DNA of 5,237 bases from Planctomycetaceae bacterium (GTDB taxonomy: Bacteria > Planctomycetota > Planctomycetia > Planctomycetales > Planctomycetaceae): positions 2,594 through 7,830 of the forward strand of contig JAESQE010000043.1 of NCBI GenBank assembly GCA_016765335.1, written 5' to 3'. Below are positions 1-5,229 of this stretch, piece after piece. Below the pieces are notes generated by a model that was not told where the DNA came from, made no database searches, and was given only the letters and a program-made list of their open reading frames with translations. A program made the translations under genes and the position numbers. The first letter of the stretch is position 1; every line of letters begins with the position of its first letter.

Positions 1-1
1 G

Positions 2-160
2 ATGGCAATGCAGCCGGTATCGAAATGCGTTTACCCCTTAGGGCATTTCCGTCCTGGGGATATTAATGCTCCCAAATACTATTATCAAATACCGCTGAAT
101 CCATGGGCCGCACTGCTCACCGCAGAAGTCTACACCGGACTGTTCTTCATTATTCCTTAA
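2..160 (+). CDS. Possible 3' end of a gene truncated by the window edge, unknown product
   Basis: This frame is open from the window edge to a TAA at 158-160, giving about 52 residues that end in a hydrophobic stretch (LLTAEVYTGLFFIIP). ATG codons at 2 and 8 lie in frame, but no upstream sequence is visible to judge a ribosome site, so it may simply continue to the left. I do not recognise the residues. They are rich in Pro and aromatics (PLGHFRPGD, KYYYQIPLNPW), which looks more like real protein than a chance frame, but 52 codons is too short to be sure. The stop lies 25 bases from the stop of the minus-strand gene at 186, so the two would be convergent. I see no clear terminator hairpin between them. 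Confidence 0.35.
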   Translation: MAMQPVSKCVYPLGHFRPGDINAPKYYYQIPLNPWAALLTAEVYTGLFFIIP

Positions 161-185
161 GAACAGATTATCGATGGCTTGTTTT

Positions 186-812
186 TTATGATTTCGTTTG
201 GGTCATTAAATCAGCAAGCAGTTGACCTCTATGGTCAATAGCATCGGGGTATTGGGTAGCAAGCTCCTTGAATAAATTTTCAGCTTGCTTGTCCATCCCT
301 TTTTCTTTGTAGTGGTACGCCAGATAATACCGAGCGTACGCACCAACCTGAACGCCATCGCCATAGTAGCAGTCGCTAAAGCCAGCAATTGCACGTTGCA
401 GATAGTTTTCTCTTTCTTGCTTTTTACTCATCTGCCCTAAATAAAGTAGTGCACAGCCTGTACGATTGGCTTTGTCGAAATTTGCAACCAGTTTTTCGAG
501 GCTTTGCTTGCCTTGTTGTGTGCGCCACTGTTTATTGGCAACCTGATAAAGCGATTCGATTTCACGTAGCTGTTCGTTCGAATATGCCTTCGAATCTTTT
601 TGCATCCGCTCTCGGGCATTGAGACGTTGTTGATTGATTCGTTTCTCTTTATTTTGCTTGGCAATTATTGGTGCAGTAAACGCTTCTAGCTCTGCAACTC
701 TTTTTTCGAGTTGTTGGATCCGATTTTCAAACGCCTCTGCTTTCTTTGAATCATCAGCTATCGCAGAGGACGCAACCAGACAAATCAAAGGGACAAAAAG
801 GAGGTTTCTCAT
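186..812 (-). CDS. Secreted/periplasmic protein with N-terminal coiled coil and TPR-like C-terminus
   Basis: The product is 208 aa with a Sec signal peptide: MRN, a hydrophobic core LLFVPLICLVASS, and a likely signal peptidase I site after AIA (residues 17-19). Residues 26-45 (AFENRIQQLEKRVAELEAF) follow a heptad pattern typical of a coiled coil. Residues 50-80 are very basic and polar. Residues 105-200 are helical and TPR-like, most clearly from GAYARYYLAYHYKEKG to QAENLFKELATQYPDA. Cys120 and Cys148 could form a disulfide after export. Signal, coiled coil and TPR in that order resemble the CpoB/YbgF layout, but no tol-pal genes are nearby, so this is only an architectural likeness. An in-frame GTG at 854 would add 14 residues. 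I prefer ATG at 812 because it starts a clean signal peptide and has GAAAGG upstream. The ribosome site lies within a perfect palindrome. The function is unknown. Confidence 0.8.
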   Translation of the reverse strand: MRNLLFVPLICLVASSAIADDSKKAEAFENRIQQLEKRVAELEAFTAPIIAKQNKEKRINQQRLNARERMQKDSKAYSNEQLREIESLYQVANKQWRTQQGKQSLEKLVANFDKANRTGCALLYLGQMSKKQERENYLQRAIAGFSDCYYGDGVQVGAYARYYLAYHYKEKGMDKQAENLFKELATQYPDAIDHRGQLLADLMTQTKS

Positions 813-830
813 TTGAAAGAGCCTTTCAAA
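812..830. promoter_or_regulatory. 19-bp palindrome covering the ribosome site of the 186-812 gene
   Basis: TTTGAAAG (812-819), AGC, CTTTCAAA (823-830) is a perfect 8-bp inverted repeat with a 3-base centre. Its last base pair overlaps the ATG of the minus-strand gene, and the SD-like GAAAGG lies inside it. In mRNA it could fold into a tight hairpin hiding the ribosome site; in DNA it could be an operator. The symmetry is directly visible; the role is inferred. Confidence 0.4.
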
Positions 831-895
831 GGGGCAGGTGGATTTCTTAAACACACGGGACAGTGAAACTTCGGATCTCCAAAATATTCTACTTC

Positions 896-912
896 AACCC
901 TTGGCAAGGGTT
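896..912. promoter_or_regulatory. 17-bp perfect palindrome in the divergent spacer, candidate operator
   Basis: AACCCTT (896-902), GGC, AAGGGTT (906-912) is a perfect 7-bp inverted repeat with a 3-base centre, between the divergent starts at 812 (minus) and 1011 (plus). Its size and placement suit a dimeric repressor or activator controlling one or both genes. No regulator gene is present to support this, and no convincing -35/-10 pair could be placed beside it. Confidence 0.35.
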
Positions 913-1010
913 TGGGGAGTAGAATAGTTTATATACCATCTCATGTCACTCGCCCGCATTCAAGGTTTGAGATACACCTAAGAGAATCTATTGTCGGAAA
1001 AGAGTCATCC

Positions 1011-2363
1011 ATGAGTTCTGCAAGAAACCCCGAAAATCACCAGATTCCTAAGTCGTTAGAAATGTATCAGCGAGCGTTGGAGTTGATTCCCGGTGGGACA
1101 CAGCTCATCAGCCGCCGCCCGACACGGTTTGCTCATGGGATTTCGCCGATCTTTGCATCACATGGCAAAGGAGCCAGGATTTGGGATGTGGATGGGAATG
1201 AATACATCGATTGGGTTTCCGGGATTGGTGCCATTTTACTTGGTTATGCAGATCCGGTAGTGGATGATGCAGTCAAATCGCAGATTGATCGGGGAACGAA
1301 CTTTTCGATCACTCACGAATTAGAATTGGAGCTGGCTGAAGAATTAGTTGCAACCATCCCGTGTGCAGAAATGGTGCGTTACACCCGTAGCGGCGGAGAG
1401 GCCTGTGCGGTCGCGGTTCGGATTGCTCGTGGAGTTACTGGTCGAGATAAAGTTCTGTTTTGCGGTTATCACGGCTGGCACGACTGGTACATCGCATCGA
1501 ACCTTACTGCCGAAGAGAGTTTGAATGAGCACCTGTTTTCAGGCATCGAACCGATTGGTGTTCCCAGTGGTTTGAAGCAGACTGCCATCCCGTTTCCTTA
1601 TGACGATTTAAACGCATTGGGCGAATTGTTGGATGCAAACCGCGGAGAAGTCGCTGCGATTATTATGGAACCAATTCGCTCAGAGCTTCCTCCTGAAGGT
1701 TATCTGGCGGGTGTCCAAAAGCTGGCAAAAGAACATGATGTCGTTCTCATTTTCGATGAAGTGACCACCGGATTTCGCTTAGCAGTTGATGGGATTCAGT
1801 CTGTGGTGGGGGTCGAACCGGATATGTCGGTCTTTGCAAAATCGATTTCCAACGGTTACGCCATGGGAGCAGTTGTTGGAAAACGGGATGTGATGTCTCC
1901 TTCTTCGCAAATGTTTATATCGAGTACTTACTGGGGAGAAACCGTGGGGCTGACCGCAGCACTAACTACGATCCGGGAAGTAAAAAAACGGAACGTCCCA
2001 GCGATTGTGCAGCACACCGGAACGCAGCTGATTTCTCAGCTGACCGCGATTGCCAGCGAAATCGGTTTACCTGTTGTGTGCAAAGGCGTGTCGATTCATC
2101 CTTATCTTGAGTTTCAGGTGGAAGATGCAGAGACAAAAACAAAACTGAGCACGCTTTATATCCAGGAAATGGCCAAGCGGGGCTGTCATGGTTACACCTC
2201 GTTTTATCTCAATGCTGCTCAGGGAGAAGCAGAGTTATCCCAGACATGGGATGCAGCACGCGAGACATTCACAATTCTTGCAGCAGGCTTAGCAGACAAC
2301 CGTTTGGATGATTTACTGGAGTGCATCCCGAAAAAGGAATATTTTCAACGGTTAGTGCGATGA
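1011..2363 (+). CDS. Class III PLP-dependent aminotransferase, glutamate-1-semialdehyde aminomutase-like
   Basis: The product is 450 aa, a fold-type I PLP enzyme of the class III aminotransferase family (PF00202). Visible landmarks are RSGGEA (126-131) for the phosphate cup, GYHGWHDW (152-159) with the aromatic that stacks on the cofactor, IIMEPIRSELPPEG, FDEVTTGF with Asp249 for the pyridine nitrogen, and FAKSISNGYAMGA with Lys277 as Schiff-base lysine. SSTYWGE (304-310) should supply the phosphate-binding Thr from the partner subunit. RSGGEA and SSTYWGE differ from the NSGTEA and GTLSGNP motifs of housekeeping HemL, so I read this as a HemL-like aminotransferase of a peripheral pathway, not the tetrapyrrole enzyme. 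The substrate is unknown. The frame is open back to a TTG at 912, but ATG 1011 fits family length and has GGAAAAGAG six bases upstream. The amidohydrolase gene follows after 89 bases on the same strand, suggesting a shared pathway. Confidence 0.92.
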   Translation: MSSARNPENHQIPKSLEMYQRALELIPGGTQLISRRPTRFAHGISPIFASHGKGARIWDVDGNEYIDWVSGIGAILLGYADPVVDDAVKSQIDRGTNFSITHELELELAEELVATIPCAEMVRYTRSGGEACAVAVRIARGVTGRDKVLFCGYHGWHDWYIASNLTAEESLNEHLFSGIEPIGVPSGLKQTAIPFPYDDLNALGELLDANRGEVAAIIMEPIRSELPPEGYLAGVQKLAKEHDVVLIFDEVTTGFRLAVDGIQSVVGVEPDMSVFAKSISNGYAMGAVVGKRDVMSPSSQMFISSTYWGETVGLTAALTTIREVKKRNVPAIVQHTGTQLISQLTAIASEIGLPVVCKGVSIHPYLEFQVEDAETKTKLSTLYIQEMAKRGCHGYTSFYLNAAQGEAELSQTWDAARETFTILAAGLADNRLDDLLECIPKKEYFQRLVR

Positions 2364-2410
2364 TGATTCTCCTTCAGGAAGTTAATATCAATCGGAACTC
2401 GTTAATCAAT

Positions 2411-2437
2411 CACCGGCGGCTAGCGTCTTGCCACTCA
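2411..2437 (+). repeat. Dispersed intergenic repeat, copy A
   Basis: This 27-base element begins CACCGGCGGC and contains GCTAGCGTCTTGCC (2419-2432). It matches copy B (4326-4352) at 23 of 27 positions. It also matches the reverse complement of copy C over 17 bases (2419-2435) with one mismatch. GCGGC and the downstream GCCAC could pair weakly as a stem. It sits between the aminotransferase and amidohydrolase genes, ending 15 bases before the amidohydrolase ATG. I found no coding potential. Confidence 0.75.
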
Positions 2438-2451
2438 ACAGGATAATTGAG
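2434..2451 (+). promoter_or_regulatory. Small hairpin presenting the ribosome site of the amidohydrolase gene
   Basis: CTCAA (2434-2438) and TTGAG (2447-2451) are perfect complements around the 8-base loop CAGGATAA. The loop carries the SD-like AGGA (2440-2443), nine bases before ATG 2453, and this supports that start over the TTG at 2447. The upstream arm overlaps the 3' end of repeat copy A. A five-pair stem is weak, so an effect on translation is only possible. Confidence 0.35.
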
Positions 2452-2452
2452 A

Positions 2453-3484
2453 ATGATAGATCCATTTGAAATCAGAGATATTGATCGCAGAATCTGGGAA
2501 CAGGAACTGGATCAGTTTGTTCCCGAAAAAGTGTTTGATGCGCACAGTCATATCTACAAATGGGACTTTAATCTGGATCCCGAGAAGAATACAGGCTCGA
2601 TGGCGAAGCTCGTGCTGCCTCATTTTACCGAAGTCCCTTTTGAGCGGCTGGACCGAGCAGATGTCTTGCTGATGCCAGGGCGAGAAGTGCATCGATTGTC
2701 GTTCCCGTTTCCATTTTCTCATCCTTGTGATTTCGATGCTTCGAATGATTACATCGCCAATGAAATGAGACAGGACGAACAATCGGGAGCTTTGATGCTG
2801 GTGCATCCGGGTATGTCGAGTGAAGAAATCTATGAGCAACTGGATCGTTCTGGTTTTCTGGGATTCAAGCCGTACCGGGTCTATTCCTCTTCGGGAGATG
2901 CGGTCAATTGTTCGATTACTGATTTTATGCCCGAACATCAAATCGAGATCGCCCATGAAAAAGGGCTGATCATTATGATGCATCTTTCCAAAAAAGATGC
3001 CGTTGCTGATCCGGACAATTTGAGAGATCTGCAAGATTTATCCCAGCGATACCCCAATGCTCGCTGGGTGCTGGCCCATTGTGCGAGAAGTTATTCGACC
3101 TGGGCCATTGAAAGAGCAGCTTCGGTGCTGCGAGAACTTCCCAATGTCTGGTACGATACTTCTTCGGTATGCGAAACCGATGCCATTGCTGCGTTGATTC
3201 AAACCGTTGGCCCCAATCGCGTGATGTATGGAAGCGACGATATTCCCGTCGGCGTCTTGCGAGGCAAGTACATTACCTTTGGATTTGGGTGGGCCTATTT
3301 GAGTCCGGAAAACCACCAACTCAATTTAACACACTGCGAATCAGAAATGACATTCACTCGTTACGAACAACTGCGAGCCATGAAACGGGCAGCTGATTTA
3401 CTCGGCATGGGAGTACCGGAAATCCAGGATCTGTTCCACAACACAGCGATTGATCTGGTCAACGGCGTCAAAAGTTGCACATAA
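2453..3484 (+). CDS. Amidohydrolase-2 family metal-dependent hydrolase
   Basis: The product is 343 aa, a TIM-barrel member of the amidohydrolase superfamily (PF04909 type), cytoplasmic with no signal peptide. Expected metal and catalytic positions are in order: DAHSH with His31 and His33 after strand 1, IIMMHLS with His177, LAHCARSY with His209, and GSDD with Asp262 near the end of the barrel. GFKPYRVY (137-144) is a further conserved-looking strand with Lys139. PF04909 includes decarboxylases and hydrolases of cyclic or aromatic acids and lactones; nothing visible here fixes the substrate. The length is normal for the family. ATG 2453 is chosen because AGGA lies nine bases upstream; a TTG two codons earlier would leave too little spacing. 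The gene follows the aminotransferase on the same strand, suggesting one pathway that combines amino transfer with hydrolysis or decarboxylation. Inverted copies of a short repeat lie just outside both ends. Confidence 0.9.
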   Translation: MIDPFEIRDIDRRIWEQELDQFVPEKVFDAHSHIYKWDFNLDPEKNTGSMAKLVLPHFTEVPFERLDRADVLLMPGREVHRLSFPFPFSHPCDFDASNDYIANEMRQDEQSGALMLVHPGMSSEEIYEQLDRSGFLGFKPYRVYSSSGDAVNCSITDFMPEHQIEIAHEKGLIIMMHLSKKDAVADPDNLRDLQDLSQRYPNARWVLAHCARSYSTWAIERAASVLRELPNVWYDTSSVCETDAIAALIQTVGPNRVMYGSDDIPVGVLRGKYITFGFGWAYLSPENHQLNLTHCESEMTFTRYEQLRAMKRAADLLGMGVPEIQDLFHNTAIDLVNGVKSCT

Positions 3485-3515
3485 AATGAAATTGCAACTG
3501 CGAATTATTTATCCT

Positions 3516-3538
3516 GTAAGCGGCAAGACGCTAGCTTA
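3516..3538 (-). repeat. Dispersed intergenic repeat, copy C (inverted)
   Basis: GGCAAGACGCTAGC (3522-3535) is the exact reverse complement of GCTAGCGTCTTGCC in copy A. The match extends to 16 of 17 bases at 3519-3535. This copy lies 32 bases after the amidohydrolase stop. It lacks the CACCGGCG end of A and B; instead TAAGC (3517-3521) and GCTTA (3534-3538) form a perfect 5-bp inverted repeat around the core. No T-run follows, so it is not a clear terminator. Confidence 0.65.
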
Positions 3539-3797
3539 ATGGCACTTGTTTTAGCAATCATGTTCGAAAACGACACGATTGATTCGATCGAGGGGTGCCT
3601 GGGGTGCCAGTCGATTGCTGAGTTGCACTTAAGCTGTGCTTTGCAGATTACGGGGCCAGAACCATTTAGTTGTGAGGTCCAGTCAGTTTTGCATGGGCGG
3701 GCTATAATTTCCTCAAAATTTCTTTTGCGCCCCAGCCACCCTTTTGTTCATTTTTCACCGGATATTATAACTGGGGGACGGATGAAGAATTTCTCGC

Positions 3798-3825
3798 TTT
3801 CCAATTGCTAGACAGGCTTTATAAT
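3798..3825 (+). promoter_or_regulatory. Candidate sigma70-type promoter for queF
   Basis: TTTCCA (3798-3803, four of six to TTGACA) and a perfect TATAAT (3820-3825) are 16 bases apart. Transcription would start near 3832, leaving a leader of about 50 bases before ATG 3882. Another TATAAT at 3703-3708 is an alternative but lacks a -35. Planctomycete promoters are poorly characterised, so this is a guess from the bacterial consensus. Confidence 0.35.
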
Positions 3826-3881
3826 CCTGGAGACAAGTTTGATCACCTGATCTTTTCAGTCACCTCACAATACTTTTTGAT

Positions 3882-4277
3882 ATGAACGTAAGCGATATGT
3901 CCGAGCCAAGCACAGATCTTCTGGAAACATTTGAAAATCCCAATCCCAAGCGAAACTACATCATCGAAACCGTTTGTCCGGAATTCACTTCGGTCTGCCC
4001 CAAAACAGGCCAGCCCGATTTTGGGACGTTAACGATCACTTATATTGCAGATAAAGTCTGCTACGAATTGAAGTCACTCAAACTTTACTTACAGCAATAC
4101 CGAAATCATGGTGCGTTCTACGAAAGCGTGACGAACACAATTCTCGATCATTTGGTCGAAGTCACCCGCCCACGCATGATGGAAATCCGAGCCGATTTCA
4201 CACCACGAGGCGGCATCAAAACCTCAGTCATTGTCAACTATCCTGACGCACCTCTGGATGAAGTGTTCGAAGAATAA
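3882..4277 (+). CDS. queF: NADPH-dependent 7-cyano-7-deazaguanine (preQ0) reductase, QueF
   Basis: QueF reduces the nitrile of preQ0 to the aminomethyl group of preQ1, with NADPH, in tRNA queuosine synthesis in the cytoplasm. The product is 131 aa, the short single-domain (type I) form of the T-fold family. Signatures are FENPNP (17-22), [15 protein letters not shown] (34-48) with nucleophile Cys39 and general acid Asp46, and [16 protein letters not shown] (62-77), the QueF motif that binds NADPH. HGAFYE follows with Glu81, expected to hold the substrate. Tyr80 stands where B. subtilis QueF has His before that Glu. FTPRGGI completes the family pattern. ATG 3882 has no Shine-Dalgarno; in-frame ATG 3897 (MSEPS, 126 aa) is equally plausible and close to usual QueF starts. 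No other queuosine genes are in the window, so preQ0 must come from genes elsewhere or from outside. Confidence 0.95.
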   Translation: MNVSDMSEPSTDLLETFENPNPKRNYIIETVCPEFTSVCPKTGQPDFGTLTITYIADKVCYELKSLKLYLQQYRNHGAFYESVTNTILDHLVEVTRPRMMEIRADFTPRGGIKTSVIVNYPDAPLDEVFEE

Positions 4278-4325
4278 TTGGCTGTTACTAGCTGGAGTGA
4301 GTAGGTCATGTTCAGATTGGATGCC

Positions 4326-4352
4326 CACCGGCGGCTATCACCTTGCCGCTCA
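4326..4352 (+). repeat. Dispersed intergenic repeat, copy B
   Basis: This element begins CACCGGCGGC and continues TATCACCTTGCCGCTCA, matching copy A at 23 of 27 positions. GCGGC (4331-4335) and GCCGC (4345-4349) are perfect complements around a 9-base loop. An outer pair, AGTGAG (4296-4301) and CTCACT (4349-4354), could form a competing structure. It lies between queF and the decayed DUF1559 gene, 19 bases beyond the latter's stop. Confidence 0.7.
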
Positions 4353-4371
4353 CTGAGCCTGCCGTCCAAAT

Positions 4372-4845
4372 TCAAAAATGGCCGATGATTTCGCCGCCTG
4401 ATCGTGTGCCGATTGCGTGCCAAATGGTGATGTCGATGTTCTCGCTGACTGAACGGACCGAACCATCGAGCAGACAGACGTTTACAATTCCTGTGTGATA
4501 ACTGCGAGAAGTAACAATGGTGTAGCTGGGGTTTCCTGCGAAGCCATTCTTTCCTTCCTGCCAGGAATTGTAATCGGTCTCGGTATAGAGTGTGCCGCTG
4601 TTTGTGAAATTGACGTGCGAATTGGGGGATAACGTGACGGTGAATCCGCTGTGATGGACACGTCCATCTGGCCATTCGGTATGTCCCGTGTTTTTGAATT
4701 GTACCCCGGAAGCAGCAGCGCCACCAGAACCGCAATAATTGCGATCACCACCAGAAGCTCGATCAGCGTAAATGCTTGCCGATGTCTAAGGTGTTCCTCT
4801 TTTTTTGTCCTAATGAAAATTGAACAGTTTCTCGGTATCCTGCAT
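4372..4845 (-). pseudogene. Decayed DUF1559 (prepilin-like N-terminus) gene with internal deletion and frameshifts
   Basis: Reading the minus strand, GGAGGG lies just before ATG 4845, but that frame stops at TAG 4812-4810. A second frame then gives RQAFTLIELLVVIAI and AVLVALLLP (about 4781-4707), the type IV prepilin-like N-terminal helix that opens DUF1559 proteins. Directly after it, and back in the first frame, comes a DUF1559 C-terminal end: HTEWPDGRVHHSGFT, YTIVTSRSYHTG, VNVCLLDGSVRSVSENID and WHAIGTRSGGEIIGHF, ending at TGA 4374-4372. The middle of the protein, roughly 200 residues in intact relatives, is missing. So at least two frame changes and one large internal deletion are needed. 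Intact members are exported, pilin-like surface proteins of unknown role, highly multiplied in Planctomycetes. The two ends are well conserved, so decay may be recent, or this may be a fragment left by recombination between paralogues. Confidence 0.8.
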
Positions 4846-4934
4846 CTAATCCCTCCAGTATTTCAGCTAATTCTTTGAGCATCGCACACAAAGCATATCG
4901 CCCTGTGGTCATTACTTTACTGAAACTACTATTG

Positions 4935-5229
4935 CAACTAGCGCTAAATGGCAGACAGTTTAATGATTTTGGAATATGATTTCCTGGCGACTCACCCAAC
5001 GTAGTCGGTATCAAATAGGAAGAAATGAAATTAACCACGGAGACGCAGAGGTCACAGAGAAAAAACCAATACCGTATATCTCTTGAGTTAAATTGATTGT
5101 TTTTCTGCTACTTTTTTAACTCGGTGTTTTCTGCGTCTCTGTGGTAAAATAAAATCTATCCGTTTTAATTTGTTCCCAATCGGGACATCAAAAGCCTCTG
5201 CCCAAATGACTAACCTTTAACGCTAGTTG
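4935..5229. repeat. Outer inverted pair CAACTAGCGYTAAA bounding a 295-base segment
   Basis: CAACTAGCGCTAAA (4935-4948) matches the reverse complement of 5216-5229 at 13 of 14 bases. The segment between contains no gene and includes the inner inverted repeat at 5034-5145. Terminal inverted repeats around a short non-coding segment resemble a MITE, but no target-site duplication is evident and the right end lies only 8 bases from the window edge. Confidence 0.4.
5034..5145. repeat. Imperfect inverted repeat of the ACCACAGAGACGCAGAG type
   Basis: The left arm 5034-5059 begins ACCACGGAGACGCAGA. The right arm 5120-5145, read on the minus strand, begins ACCACAGAGACGCAGA. They match at 21 of 26 bases, and A6 (5060-5065) and T6 (5112-5117) extend the pairing past a small bulge, leaving a loop of about 46 bases. 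Repeats with this ACCACAGAGRCRCAGAG core are, to my recollection, found in intergenic regions of many unrelated bacteria, often as inverted pairs. Transcribed, it would form a long hairpin. Confidence 0.7.

Larger units (their letters stand above)
3485..3881. other. Non-coding spacer of 397 bases between the amidohydrolase and queF genes
   Basis: I see no convincing gene here. A 90-codon frame from 3539 lacks a ribosome site and reads like random sequence. The spacer holds repeat copy C near its left end and a tandem 9-mer, GGGGTGCCT then GGGGTGCCA (3592-3609). It has a TATAAT at 3703-3708 with no good -35 partner and a better promoter candidate near its right end. A small inverted repeat, GATCA-CC-TGATC (3841-3852), follows that promoter. 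No preQ1 riboswitch pattern is evident upstream of queF. Confidence 0.55.

Noticed and set aside
813..854. GTG start at 854 for the minus-strand exported protein
   Set aside because: It has no SD and would put 14 residues (KKSTCPFERLFQ region) in front of a clean signal peptide starting at 812.
967..994. TTGAGA-16-TATTGT as promoter of the aminotransferase gene
   Set aside because: The -10 matches only four of six, and transcription from it would begin near 1001, cutting into the ribosome site of ATG 1011.
912..1010. N-terminal extension of the aminotransferase from a TTG at 912
   Set aside because: The 33 added residues are not typical of the family, the TTG lies at the end of a palindrome with no SD, and ATG 1011 has GGAAAAGAG at good spacing.
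2435..3319. Minus-strand frames opposite the amidohydrolase gene (2435-3034 and 3038-3319)
   Set aside because: They are antisense to a gene with intact family motifs, are rich in His/Arg/Gln as expected of shadow frames, and have no recognisable domain.
3539..3811. Possible 90-codon plus-strand gene in the spacer before queF
   Set aside because: It has no ribosome site, overlaps the end of repeat copy C, and shows no domain or sensible composition.
4238..4735. 165-codon minus-strand frame through the DUF1559 remnant
   Set aside because: Its translation is very rich in Arg, His and Trp with no family features; the DUF1559 signature lies in the other two frames.
4763..5038. 91-codon minus-strand frame in the tail
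   Set aside because: It has no SD or domain and overlaps the start region of the pseudogene in a third frame.
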